Source: Sphingomonas sp. Leaf10
GTDB lineage: Bacteria; Pseudomonadota; Alphaproteobacteria; Sphingomonadales; Sphingomonadaceae
Assembly: GCF_001421245.1 (NCBI RefSeq)
Contig: NZ_LMKE01000012.1
Location: forward strand, 105,713-158,854
DNA: 53,142 nucleotides
Reading direction: 5' to 3'
Shown: positions 27,701 to 35,555 of the stretch, one piece after another
Position numbering within the stretch: the stretch's first letter is position 1
How the letters are laid out: each line of letters starts with the position of its first letter
Translations under genes and position numbers: made by a program
Notes under the pieces: generated by a model
The model's input: the letters and a program-made list of their open reading frames with translations, nothing else
What the model was told of the DNA's origin: nothing
Database searches by the model: none

Positions 27701-27849
27701 ACGGACAGGTGTTCGTTTACGACGGCGCAGGTGTCGAAGTAGGCCGCATCGACGTCCCCGACCGCCCGCTCCAACTGCTGTTCGGCGGTCAGGACAAGCG
27801 GACGCTCTACATCCTGACGCATCACGCCCTCTACTCTGCGCAACCCTGA
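24778..27849 (+). CDS. Exported tandem beta-helix (GH55/pectate-lyase-3-like) enzyme with C-terminal beta-propeller, paralogue 2
   Basis: 1023 residues from the ATG at 24778 (AAGGA, 7-base spacer), giving a clean signal peptide (GLMLAALPVGAAAAQ); upstream in-frame ATG/TTG codons would spoil it. Same architecture as the product of 18470-21469: lobe 1 (ATGNGIADDSAALQQALD, GGGIVFLPPGRYRIT), lobe 2 (GVNGDNMADDTQAIQRAI, VLYFPAGFYRVTDTLKLRPD) and a C-terminal propeller (GGAAVDQSGKLYFIDRMFQR). Conserved between the two: NVDFEIG.GN, HIDFRLGS, FRNVHVNAES and a cysteine pair in CD..GCGT. Likely a periplasmic polysaccharide-cleaving enzyme; substrate unknown. It is followed 124 bp later by the TonB-dependent receptor. 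Confidence 0.8.
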   Translation: MGRVAISIWSGLMLAALPVGAAAAQSARGQSVFQTAPDDPRAITVRATGNGIADDSAALQQALDAASLKPGGGIVFLPPGRYRITRTLFIWPGVRLFGVGRTRPVLTLLANTLGFQRGVRTMVLFAGNNPRGITLDNWGNPVKGAPTVPVPPPNSVPFDASIADANSGTFYSALSNVDFEIGEGNPAATAVRQHTAQHTYLAHIDFRLGSALAGVYQVGNLGMDLHFFGGRYGILAEKTSPAWQYTLLDSTFDRQRDAAIREHDASFTLVNTVIRNTPVGIDIDRGHSDRLWGSDVRFENVSQAGVFISNEGSVFTQIGFADALASSTPTFARFRDSGRTVVGKGPSYRVNEFTYGLTLGGLNQPGTYETRFNAAAVTNLPKRRDPAIRALPPVSDWVDVRTLGVNGDNMADDTQAIQRAINRHRVLYFPAGFYRVTDTLKLRPDSVLIGLHPGMTQIVLPDDLPNYRGVGSPKALIESAKGGDAIVSGLGLFTGGVNPRATALLWRAGERSLVDDVKFQGGHGTTLADGTRFEPYNSNHTADADVTKRWDGQFSSLWVTDNGGGTFNGLWTPNTYAYAGLYVSNTSTPGYVYEMSAEHHARAEIVLDSVRNWSFFAPQTEEEAGESRNAVALEVRNSRNILFANFHGYRVTRSIQPAPSAVKLYGSSNIRFRNVHVNAESGFATCDDNGCGTYLRASKYPFANALTDVTRGGDVREREFAVLDISDATSMTPATQSITPVTKLADGFYSIGGAAVDQSGKLYFIDRMFQRIHGWSDTARLSVVADAPLNAVNLAVDASGDLLVMSSDGPGTTVYAIDPKSPNAVRPIAPTVASNGSRARVAVPGSFWNNGEFRDQYDPAHDRFTTLPEMFARDLAAPKSREYVSPDGSLVLPAYRVWQQGPTNHLGWRFSDLLDTYGWVTGKAGERIHVVNASENRTYTGLLGLRGVISDLKPFAPRGGESVATGPDGRVYIANGQVFVYDGAGVEVGRIDVPDRPLQLLFGGQDKRTLYILTHHALYSAQP

Positions 27850-27888
27850 CGGGAGCTTGCCGCCAATACCCGAGACCATGGTCGTAGA

Positions 27889-27902
27889 TGTTAGCGCGAA
27901 CA
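27889..27902. promoter_or_regulatory. LacI-type operator candidate upstream of the TonB-dependent receptor
   Basis: TGTTAGCGCGAACA matches the even-length TGTTnGCGCnAACA palindrome favoured by LacI-family sugar repressors (12 of 14 positions symmetric). It ends 71 bp upstream of the receptor start. No LacI gene is present in the window. Confidence 0.45.
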
Positions 27903-27973
27903 ACATCCGCTACAATCGAATCAACGGTCTGCTCCCAGCGGGATGACGGACCGGCCATGAACTTAGGGGTAGT

Positions 27974-30949
27974 ATGATGCATCGTTTTTCGTCTGATCGC
28001 TGTCGCTTGGGAACTGCGACGAGCCTGTTTGCCCTTGCCTGCGCACTCGGCGCCGCACCCGCGTTCGCACAGGACGTGCCGAACGTAGCGACAGCTGCCC
28101 AGCAGGAGGTGCCGGCAACAGCCGAGCAGGACCGCGACGCATCCGACATCGTCGTCACCGGCAGCCGCATCGTCGCCAACGGCTTCAACGCGCCCACGCC
28201 TACCACCGTGCTCGGCGAGGAGCAGATCGCGAACAACGCCCAGCCGAACATCTTCAACACCATCCAGCAGTTGCCCTCGCTGCAGGGATCGACCGGCGCA
28301 TCGACCGGCACCTTCAGCACGTCGAGCGGCACGCAGGGCCTCAGTTCCTTCTCGCTGCGCGGGCTTCAGCCGATCCGGACGCTGACCCTGCTCGATGGCC
28401 AGCGCGTCGTCGGCGCCAACGTGACCGGCGTTCCCGACATCAGCATGTTCCCGCAGCTGCTCGTCAAGCGCGTCGACATCGTCAACGGCGGCGCTTCGGC
28501 ATCCTACGGATCGGACGCGGTCGGCGGTGTCGTCAACTTCATCACCGACACCCGGTTCAGGGGCTTCAAAGCGAACGTCCTCGGCAGCATCACCACCTAT
28601 GGTGATGACAAGACAGCGCTGTTCCAGGCGGCGTACGGCACGTCGCTGTTCGATGATCGCCTGCACCTGATCGTGAGTGGTGAATACGACCATGAGGGTG
28701 GGGTCGGTCCCGGCAATTACGGCATCGACCTCGCCGGCCGTCGTGACTGGCATCGCGCGTCGACGTTGCTCAACACCGGGATCACCAGCGGACCCGGTCC
28801 GCAGTTCATCTATTCCGATTTCGCGCAGCCTTATCAGTACGCGAAGTACGGTCTGATCAACAACGGCCCGCTTCAAGGTATCGCGTTCGACGCGAACGGC
28901 ACGCCTGTCAATTTTAACTACGGATCGGGCGGCGTGCCGCTGGGTAATGGCCGGGTATCGAACTGCTTCCCCGGCAATAGCTTCTGCGTCGGGGGCGATT
29001 TGTCCGGTGCGCCGGGGTCCAGCGCATCGCTGAAGTCCAAGCTGGAGCGGATCAACGGCTATGGCCGGATTGGCTACGACCTCGACGCCACCAACGAGCT
29101 ATACGCGACGTTCAATATCGCTCAGGTTCAAACCAGCAACCAACCGAGCCCCGGCTATAACCGCCCCAACCTGACTGTCCAGTGCGCCAACCCGTTCCTG
29201 CCGCAATCGATCCGCGATCGGTGCGCGACGGCCGGGATCACATCGTTCAACTTCGGATCGAGCAACGGACAGCTGCCCAACCAGCTCGTCCAGACCGATC
29301 GCGACCAGTATCGCTTCGTCGTCGGCGCCAAGGGCAAGTTCGGGGTGGCCGGTACCGACTGGACCTATGACGCCTATTACCAGCGCGGCACGACAAAGGT
29401 CGCGATCGATGTCGACCGGATCGTGCTCCAGCCGCGCTATGTCGCGGCGACCAACGCGGTTCTGCTGAACGGCGTGGTCGTCTGCGCCGACGAACGCGCC
29501 CGCGCGTTGGGATGTCAGCCGATAAACATCTTCGGCAATTTCCGACCGAGCCAGGCCGCGCTCGACTATATCACGCCGCAGGCCGGACCATTACAGCGCA
29601 CGACGCTGAAGCAGGACGTCGCCAGCCTCAACTTCTCTGGCCAACCCGTCGACCTGTGGGCGGGGCCGCTGTCGATCGCGTTTGGTGGCGAATATCGCCG
29701 CGAATATTACAGGGTGCGTGGCGACGCCTATGGCGCGGGCGTGGCGGAGGTCAGCCCGAACAATGCGCTCTACCCCGCCGATCCTTTGCTGAATTCGGCG
29801 CAGGGCAGCAACTGGGCGGCCGGCAACTACAAGAACGGCACCGGCAAATATGACGTCCTGGAAGGCTTCATCGAAGCCAATCTGCCGCTAGTCGACAGCG
29901 AGGAGGCGGGCCGCGCCAATCTCAACGCCGCCGCGCGCCTGACCGATTACAGCACGTCGGGCACGATTTGGGCGTGGAAGGTCGGCGGCACCTGGACCAC
30001 GCCGTTCGACGGGCTCACGCTGCGCGCAGTCACGTCGCGCGACGTGCGTGCACCGAACCTGTCGGAACTGTTCGCCGCACCGACGGTCACGACGTTGCCG
30101 AGCTTCAACGATCCGTTCCGCAACGTTGCGGTACAGGTGTTCCAAAACACGGTCGGCAACCCTAACCTGCGACCCGAAACTGCGCGCGATACCGAACTCG
30201 GCATCGTCTATGCGCGGCCGTCGTGGCTGCCAGGGTTGAGCCTGTCGGTGGACTATTACCAGATCAAGCTGAGCGGTGTCGTTTCTAGCTTGTCCCCAGA
30301 CCAGATTGTCCGCTTCTGCTTCGAAGGGGATCAAACCTTCTGCGGCGGGTTCCAGCTTGACGGTCCGCAGGGCAGCAACTTCGTCAACGTCCAACCCTTC
30401 AACCTCGCATCGTGGAAGACGAGCGGCTTCAACCTGGAGGCAAGCTATCAATGGCGGCAGCCGCTCGGCCTACCGGGCAACTTCACGGTCCGCGCGCTCG
30501 GCACGCATGTGCGGGAGTTCATCGTCGATGCCGGTATCGCCGGCGTTGCAACCCGCGACGATGCCGGTGCGAACAGCGGTGCCATCCCCGACTGGAAATG
30601 GCTGGCGACGCAGACTTACGACAGCGGTCGCCTTACCTTGACGGTGCAGGAACGTTGGTTCTCCGACGGCGTGTTCAACAATAACTACGTCGTCTGCCAG
30701 ACCACCTGCCCGGTTTCAACCGGCAACTATAACACGGTCAGCTACAACAGGATGAAAGGCGAGTTTTACCTCGATCTTGGCGCTTCGTTCAAAATCACCG
30801 AAAACGCCGTCCTCTACGGTAAAATCGATAACGTCATGGATAACGATCCGACTCCGTCACCGCAAACTAACACTGGCCTAGATGTGAACCCGGCACTCTA
30901 TGAGACGCTCGGGCGGACCTACCGAGCAGGAATTCGTTTTAATTTTTAG
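27974..30949 (+). CDS. TonB-dependent outer-membrane receptor
   Basis: 991 residues with a signal peptide (LFALACALGAAPAFAQ). The plug domain starts at DIVVTGSRIV (about 58) and has the usual FSLRGLQPIRTLTLLDGQRV and GGASASYGSDAVGGVVNFIT. A long beta-barrel follows, ending with aromatic YRAGIRFNF as outer-membrane barrels do. AGGGG lies 4 bases before the first ATG and 7 before a second ATG (27977). Large sphingomonad and Caulobacter-type receptors of this class import oligosaccharides. Its neighbours make a carbohydrate substrate probable. A terminator-like structure follows. Confidence 0.92.
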   Translation: MMHRFSSDRCRLGTATSLFALACALGAAPAFAQDVPNVATAAQQEVPATAEQDRDASDIVVTGSRIVANGFNAPTPTTVLGEEQIANNAQPNIFNTIQQLPSLQGSTGASTGTFSTSSGTQGLSSFSLRGLQPIRTLTLLDGQRVVGANVTGVPDISMFPQLLVKRVDIVNGGASASYGSDAVGGVVNFITDTRFRGFKANVLGSITTYGDDKTALFQAAYGTSLFDDRLHLIVSGEYDHEGGVGPGNYGIDLAGRRDWHRASTLLNTGITSGPGPQFIYSDFAQPYQYAKYGLINNGPLQGIAFDANGTPVNFNYGSGGVPLGNGRVSNCFPGNSFCVGGDLSGAPGSSASLKSKLERINGYGRIGYDLDATNELYATFNIAQVQTSNQPSPGYNRPNLTVQCANPFLPQSIRDRCATAGITSFNFGSSNGQLPNQLVQTDRDQYRFVVGAKGKFGVAGTDWTYDAYYQRGTTKVAIDVDRIVLQPRYVAATNAVLLNGVVVCADERARALGCQPINIFGNFRPSQAALDYITPQAGPLQRTTLKQDVASLNFSGQPVDLWAGPLSIAFGGEYRREYYRVRGDAYGAGVAEVSPNNALYPADPLLNSAQGSNWAAGNYKNGTGKYDVLEGFIEANLPLVDSEEAGRANLNAAARLTDYSTSGTIWAWKVGGTWTTPFDGLTLRAVTSRDVRAPNLSELFAAPTVTTLPSFNDPFRNVAVQVFQNTVGNPNLRPETARDTELGIVYARPSWLPGLSLSVDYYQIKLSGVVSSLSPDQIVRFCFEGDQTFCGGFQLDGPQGSNFVNVQPFNLASWKTSGFNLEASYQWRQPLGLPGNFTVRALGTHVREFIVDAGIAGVATRDDAGANSGAIPDWKWLATQTYDSGRLTLTVQERWFSDGVFNNNYVVCQTTCPVSTGNYNTVSYNRMKGEFYLDLGASFKITENAVLYGKIDNVMDNDPTPSPQTNTGLDVNPALYETLGRTYRAGIRFNF

Positions 30950-30975
30950 CATGACGTCATCGAACAAACTGTGCT

Positions 30976-31050
30976 GACTGATTGTCCGGTAGTTAAGGCT
31001 ACGGGTAGACTTGCGCGGTTTCCGCGCGAGTCCGTCAATCAGTCCGTTTT
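30976..31050 (+). terminator. Nested hairpin downstream of the receptor gene
   Basis: Outer arms GACTGATTG (30976-30984) and CAATCAGTC (31036-31044) enclose an 11-bp stem GACTTGCGCGG / CCGCGCGAGTC (31008-31032, one G-T pair, TTT loop). CGTTTT follows. It starts 27 bp after the stop, so probably the receptor terminator. TGACGTCA lies between (30952-30959). Confidence 0.5.
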
Positions 31051-31094
31051 GCTGCTTCAATGCATAGACCAAGTTGGTTAAACTGTCGGTATTA

Positions 31095-31400
31095 ATGTAC
31101 GAGCGCTTTCCGCTATAGTCGAGTAAAGTGAAGAACCTACTGGTCGAGTGCGTATTCAACATTTTCCACGAGGCGATCCGGCTATAGTGGAACCGTTTTG
31201 ACCCGATGCTCGCAGGCGATATCCATAAACGGCGGGTCAGCTAAATGCGTGGGATCCGCCGATAACGCGGGCACCTCGACGAGGTGTCGCAAAACCGAAA
31301 GGCGAAATGGTTTACCTCCGGCGTGCAGTGAACGTTGTTCGCAAAAGTGAATCTGCATCAAGTAGAGAGCGGTTCGCGTCAGACTGATAGCACCGCCACT
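31095..31400 (+). pseudogene. Heavily decayed IS6-family transposase, copy 2
   Basis: A ghost of the same IS6 subfamily as copy 1. ERFPL, then NLLVE, HEAIRL(stop)WNRFDPMLAGDI, (stop)MRGIRR and RGHLDEV can be read in one frame, then EMVYLRRAVN after a shift. Only the N-terminal half remains; it jumps to an end-like sequence near 31369 similar to that after copy 1. It is in the same orientation as copy 1, so the two bracket the carbohydrate locus. Confidence 0.65.
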
Positions 31401-31883
31401 TAGTCGCCTGACATTCGCTTTAGAGGCGAAAGGACCGACAATCGGCGCAGATCTGCAATCCGTTTGACTTGATCCGTACCACGGAGACGCACTGAGGCGA
31501 CTAGAGAACGCCGTTTCTCGCCTCGATTCTCCGTCAGTCGAAGACGCAGTACGCATTCTGGTTCGCCGCAAAGCGTCTGTAGGGCGATCCCTCTCCTGTG
31601 TTTGCAATGGCCGTAATTTTTTCTGCCGCATTGCCAAGCTCGATTCAGCAATCGGAGGCCACCCAAGTCATCCAGGAATATTAGAATATTTTGCCATCGG
31701 TGCCGATACCCCCGTCCGTTTTGCAGGTGACATTGCAGGAGCAGAACAGGGCATCAGCACGGCAAACTGCAGGCCGATTTCGATACCATACAGGCCTGCC
31801 GGACTGATTCGGGCAAAAGTTGCATTACATGCAGAAAGTGGCAGATTCCGTAGCGATTGCACGGAGACGGATGGACTATGCAG
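31401..31883. other. Degenerate interval with no supported gene
   Basis: About 480 bp. A minus-strand frame (31400-31666) has an Arg-rich stretch (ENRGEKRRSLVASVRLRG) faintly like the start of a PilZ domain, but the rest does not fit. No other feature is recognisable. Confidence 0.4.
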
Positions 31884-32242
31884 TTAAACCTGCGCTGGCG
31901 GCGTCGGGACATCATTAATCCCGAGGACAGTCGCTATCAGCTGTTCGATATCCGCGTCACTGTCGGAGCGGAGTACCTGTCCGAAGGGATCTCCCGGGTG
32001 AGGAGCGGCGACCGAGCCATCGTGCGTCACTGACGCCTCACCCGGTGTGGCTGCACGACTTTCCGCGCACTGGATGGCAAGCCGGATGAAAGGGAGAGCC
32101 GAGACCCGACGGCTGGTCTGTCCCGTTGCCAGTCTGCGTACCAGCACCTCGAACAGCGGCAGCGTTCGCAGACGTTCCCCAGTGCGGCTGACCCGGACCG
32201 GTGCGCTGGCTATTGCCATGACGGTATCGTTGAACGCCTCAC
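31884..32242 (-). pseudogene. C-terminal part of a DUF5681-like protein cut by IS21
   Basis: The frame reads out of the IS21 end into about 120 residues: MAIASAPVRVSRTGERLRTL, then PLFEVLVRRLATGQTSRRVS and FIRLAIQCAES. The order (basic strand pair, then a helix with L..LV..A..G) recalls DUF5681 proteins, which occur in plasmid and phage contexts. The N-terminal part is missing because the element's end lies at about 32243. Assignment is tentative. Confidence 0.4.
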
Positions 32243-32392
32243 TGTCAATCGGTGTCCAAAAAGGACCCCCTTCGTCAAGCAGCGTGACGGGTATGACGGG
32301 CGCACCGTTCGCGCTGGTTGCGGCGTAGGGCGGGCGTAGCCCGACCGGAGGCGCAACCAGCGCGAAGCGTTCTCTGCCGGCGGTCCTGGGCG

Positions 32393-33121
32393 TCAACTGC
32401 GGTGCTTGAAGCGCCAGCTGTCATTGCCCGTCTCGACGATGTCGCAATGGTGGGTAATGCGGTCGAGCAGCGCGGTGGTCTTCTTGGGGTCGCCAAAGAC
32501 GGTCGGCCACTCGCCAAAGGCGAGGTTCGTGGTCACGATGACCGAGGTCTGCTCGTAGAGCTTGCTGACGAGGTGGAAGAGCAGTTGGCCGCCCGAGCGG
32601 GCGAACGGCAGGTAGCCAAGCTCGTCGAGCACCACCAGATCGAGCCGGGAGAGCTGGGCTGCCAGCGTGCCGGCCTTGCCAAGACGCGTTTCCTCCTCAA
32701 GCCGGTTCACCAGGTCCACCGTGTTGAAGTAGCGTCCGCGGGCGCCGGCTCGTACCACATTGGCAGTGATGGCGGTGGCGAGATGCGTCTTGCCGGTGCC
32801 CGTTCCACCGACCAGCACGACGTTGCGTCGGCCCGGAAGAAACGAGCCGCTGTACAGCGAGCGCACCAGTCCCTCGTTGATGGGAGTGTCGCCGAAGACG
32901 AAGGCGTCGAGGTCCTTCACCGCGGGCAACCTGGCGGCCGACATCCGGTAACGGACCGAGGCTGCATGGCGGTGCGTCGCCTCGGCACGCAGTAGGTCGG
33001 TCAGGACCTCCATGGTCGTGCGCTTGCGCTGGAGACCGGTAGTGACCGCCTCGTCGAAAGCGCCAGCCATGCCCTTCAGCCCCAACTCGGTCATGGCCGT
33101 CATCATCTCATGCCGCTGCAT
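32393..33121 (-). CDS. istB: IS21-family helper ATPase IstB
   Basis: 242 residues from the ATG at 33121 (GAGG, 5 bases upstream), overlapping the istA stop by 14 bases. Walker [17 protein letters not shown], Walker [15 protein letters not shown], sensor region [19 protein letters not shown] and the C-terminal [17 protein letters not shown] are all present. IstB is a AAA+ protein that assembles on target DNA and activates the IstA transposase. The gene looks intact, but its partner IstA is truncated. Confidence 0.9.
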   Translation of the reverse strand: MQRHEMMTAMTELGLKGMAGAFDEAVTTGLQRKRTTMEVLTDLLRAEATHRHAASVRYRMSAARLPAVKDLDAFVFGDTPINEGLVRSLYSGSFLPGRRNVVLVGGTGTGKTHLATAITANVVRAGARGRYFNTVDLVNRLEEETRLGKAGTLAAQLSRLDLVVLDELGYLPFARSGGQLLFHLVSKLYEQTSVIVTTNLAFGEWPTVFGDPKKTTALLDRITHHCDIVETGNDSWRFKHRS

Positions 33122-33574
33122 GGAGACCTCGCAGGCTGTCATAGCGGTTGCAGTCGGCGCGGGGCGGATGGCGCAGCGCCAAGTCTTCTGGCGTGACAAT
33201 AGTCAGCGGTCGCGGCGGTTCGCGCCGGCGGGCCAGGATGTTGACGATGACGTCGTCGCTGGCGACGCCGGCCAGCAATGCTTCGCGCACGGCCGCTTCC
33301 ACCGCCTCGAGTCCGTCGTCGAGCACCGCGGCCAGCACCCGCACGAACCGCCGGTCGGCATCGTCACCGACGCCAAGCTTGCGCCGCAGTCGTGCCAGCG
33401 CAGGCGGCAGCTCCCAGCCCTGGAACGGCGCGCCGTTCCGCAGGGCGCCCGGCTTGGTCGCCAACACCGGCAGATAATGCCACGGGTCGTAGATGGTCCG
33501 GTCCCGGCCGAAAAACCGGGGATGGTCGGCGACGACTTCCCCGTCGCAGCGCACGACGATGCGGTCGGCATAGC
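33108..33574 (-). pseudogene. istA: IS21 transposase IstA, only the C-terminus remains
   Basis: Reads IGYADRIVVRCDGEVVADHP, then FFGRDRTIYDPWHYLPVLAT and KPGALRNGAPFQGW to a stop at 33108. This is the region after the IstA integrase core. The N-terminal HTH and DDE domain are replaced by the abutting IS5 fragment. Confidence 0.8.
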
Positions 33575-33806
33575 CGATGCGAACGGACGCCCCTTGAGCT
33601 TCTTTATGACCGCCGGGCAGGTCAGCGACTACACCGGTGCGGCCGCGTTGCTGGACGACCTGCCGAAGGCTCAGTGGCTGCTAGGTGACCGCGGCTACGA
33701 CGCCGACTGGTTCAGGGATGCGCTCCAGGCCAAGGGCATCCAACCCTGCATCCCAGGGCGGCGGTCCCGCAACGAGCCGGTCAGGTACGACATAGTCGAT
33801 CGTCAG
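33571..33806 (+). pseudogene. IS5-family transposase internal fragment
   Basis: Reads DANGRPLSFFMTAGQVSDYT, then LLGDRGYDADWFRDAL and RSRNEPVRYD. These are parts of the DDE domain of IS427-group IS5 transposases, including the second catalytic Asp in GDRGYDADW. Both ends are missing; after VDRQ the frame runs on to a stop at 33845 in unrelated sequence. 33807-34087 has no supported gene. Confidence 0.8.
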
Positions 33807-34087
33807 TTCGACGGTGATGTCGGGATTGCGCCGATGCGAGAGTGATTGATGGTCGACACATTGCCGATGCTGACAGGCCGAAGCGATCTGAGCAACCACT
33901 GACGCCCGCGCCGCGGGGCCGATACGCGTCAGGCCGGACGCTTACTCCGGTTCTGGGGACCGGCGATATTGACCTGAATGTCGGTAATTGGGTCGTGCCC
34001 GCCGAAACGAGGCGAGCCAGTGAGATTTCAGATGGCCCGGCCATGCGCACAGGTTAGCGCTCGAAGTCGAAGCGCGCCTGTAGCAGA

Positions 34088-34867
34088 ATGGTAGAGGCGA
34101 AAGCGGCAACCGGGCTGGGCACGATGCTACACATGAATGATAGCGACTACGCGCACTATTTTTTCGATGACTATGATCTCGAGGCGCAGCTGATCGCCAT
34201 CCGCGGCTTTCTCGGCGGGGCGCGTAAGCATGAGAATGAAGAGAACGCCGAGATTAAGGCGCTTGCGCAGCGGGCCAGGGAGATCGGCAGCGAGCGTCTA
34301 GTTGGCATGTATACCGACAGCGTGCATGCCTCGGTGTATAGCGACGCGGCGCGCAGTGCCGCTGCTGTGGGCGTGCTAGCGCCGTTCGTTGAGAATTTGT
34401 TCACCGGCATCTTCCGAGGCATCGGCCAACAGGAAGACAATTATCTCGGGCGCGATAAGGACACGAAGCGCTCGAAGCTATCGCGGGCGCATTTCTGGGA
34501 TCCACATTTCAGCTTCACCTCGAATGAGGTGAGGACGAATCTGATCGACGGCATCTTGCAGCTCGCCGACGCATCTAAACTCGCGCCGCGACTGCCGGCC
34601 GACACACGCAAAGTGCTCGAGGCATTATTCGAATATCGCAATGGCATGCTCCACAGCGGATTTGAATGGCCGCCTGAGCGGCGCGAGAGGTTTGCCGAAC
34701 GCGTGCGCAGCTGGAACGCTTCCTGGTTCATCAGCGCGCAATCGGGCGGCAAGCCCTGGGTCTGGTATATGTCCGATCTGTTCATCATTCGCGTGCTCGC
34801 CTTCATCGACGAGGTAATTGCGGCCGCCGGACAGCATGCCCGCGAGACTTACTTTCCATCAACTTAA
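34088..34867 (+). CDS. Uncharacterised protein with a HEPN-like Rx4H motif
   Basis: 259 residues, all-helical in appearance and soluble. ATG 34133 (MNDSDYAHYFF) is an alternative start; neither has a good ribosome-binding site. The motif YRNGMLHSGFEW (Arg184 to His189) matches the R-x4-6-H signature of HEPN domains, with the preceding helix (TRKVLEALFE) as expected. HEPN proteins include RNases of toxin-antitoxin, abortive-infection and CRISPR systems, but many are non-catalytic. Family membership is inferred from this motif only. The gene stands alone between mobile debris and the region-5 operon. Confidence 0.6.
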   Translation: MVEAKAATGLGTMLHMNDSDYAHYFFDDYDLEAQLIAIRGFLGGARKHENEENAEIKALAQRAREIGSERLVGMYTDSVHASVYSDAARSAAAVGVLAPFVENLFTGIFRGIGQQEDNYLGRDKDTKRSKLSRAHFWDPHFSFTSNEVRTNLIDGILQLADASKLAPRLPADTRKVLEALFEYRNGMLHSGFEWPPERRERFAERVRSWNASWFISAQSGGKPWVWYMSDLFIIRVLAFIDEVIAAAGQHARETYFPST

Positions 34868-35174
34868 TGTTGCGAGCTGCAAGTGATCCGCAGCGGCTGC
34901 GGCAGCTATTGCAGGTGAGAAAAGCTTTAAAGGGTAGTTAAGCGGATTGCAGGTTGGAGCCTCTACAAGGCAATCATCCGGCCGCCTTAATCAAAGCAGC
35001 GAGCTGAACGTACGGCGGGTTTGGGTGAGCTGTTAGGGAAGCCTGAATGCCGTCTTTTGGGTCTGCCGCGGCCGTAGGGGAGGGCGGCCGCTCCCGACCA
35101 GCTCAAGCCGTTCCGGCGAAGCCCCAAAAATGTCGGCTTACGCCGGAACCGGTCATTATAGGCCCTGACATTCA
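34868..35174. other. Intergenic stretch, possible dispersed repeat
   Basis: No gene. On the minus strand the translation around 35110-35190 contains RFRRKPTF, a phrase that recurs in spurious translations of dispersed intergenic repeats of alphaproteobacteria. That makes a repeat element possible but not shown here. Confidence 0.3.
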
Positions 35175-35215
35175 AAAACGGGCACTCCAGGCGCCAATGA
35201 TGGCGCGTGGAGTGC
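35175..35215 (-). terminator. Intrinsic terminator for the 35238-35555 gene
   Basis: GCACTCCAGGCGCCA (35182-35196) pairs with TGGCGCGTGGAGTGC (35201-35215), 14 of 15 bases, with an ATGA loop. On the minus strand the stem is followed by CCCGTTTTTG. It starts 22 bp past the stop. Confidence 0.8.
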
Positions 35216-35237
35216 GTTTCGAGCCGACGAAAGGCCC

Positions 35238-35555
35238 TCAAAGCGGCTGGCTTGTGATCGCTCCGGCCACGTTGGTTGCCTTGACGTCCTGGCCGATTGC
35301 GACTGCGGTCACCGCCGACTTCTGGTGGACCGTGATGGTCGCGTCCCGACCGACGTTGACGTCACCCATGATGGCGCCGGAGTAGTTTCCGGCGATTGCG
35401 CGCTGGCCGATCGCCACCGCAGTCACCGCGCTATCCTGCTGGACCGAAATTGTCGCGTCGCGGCCAACCGAAACGCCACCGCCGGTGCGCGCCTCTGCTT
35501 GGGTCGTGGCCGAAGCCAGCGCCAGCAGGGCGATTCCGAAGAACATATTCCGCAT
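35238..35555 (-). CDS. Small secreted protein with two 36-residue repeats
   Basis: 105 residues from the ATG at 35555 (GGGAG, 8 bases upstream), with a signal peptide (FGIALLALASATTQAEA). The mature part is two near-identical repeats: VSVGRDATISVQQDSAVTAV-AIGQ and VNVGRDATITVHQKSAVTAV-AIGQ, each followed by SGAI or AGAI. Alternating polar and aliphatic residues with spaced Gln are reminiscent of curlin-type or other solenoid beta-strands, but it is not a clear curlin. An amyloid-like or beta-helical extracellular role is speculation. It has its own terminator, 272 bp from the next gene on the same strand. Confidence 0.75.
   Translation of the reverse strand: MRNMFFGIALLALASATTQAEARTGGGVSVGRDATISVQQDSAVTAVAIGQRAIAGNYSGAIMGDVNVGRDATITVHQKSAVTAVAIGQDVKATNVAGAITSQPL

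Larger units (their letters stand above)
32243..33574 (-). mobile_element. IS21-family element, truncated at the istA side
   Basis: One terminus is visible at 32243 (TGTCAATCGGTGTCCAAAAA, then GG and a run of C), with the TG start typical of IS21 ends. istB is intact, but istA keeps only its C-terminal 150 codons before an IS5 fragment begins near 33574. The element is not autonomous. Confidence 0.8.

Noticed and set aside
27632..28876. 414-codon open frame on the minus strand
   Set aside because: It lies antisense to the 3' end of the second beta-helix enzyme and the start of the TonB-dependent receptor, both secure. Its composition (Arg/Asp/Gly-rich) is that of a high-GC shadow frame.
31400..31666. 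Possible PilZ-domain fragment on the minus strand
   Set aside because: Only a short Arg-rich stretch is suggestive; the conserved D/NxSxxG motif is not found and no start is credible.
33012..33845. 277-codon plus-strand open frame
   Set aside because: Its first two thirds are antisense to istB and istA; only the last 80 codons are real (IS5 fragment), so it is a chance fusion.
34078..34115. tRNA-like D-arm (TGTAGCAGAATGGTAGAGGC)
   Set aside because: The rest does not fold into an anticodon arm and T-arm with matching acceptor stem, so at most a tRNA scrap; it may be chance.
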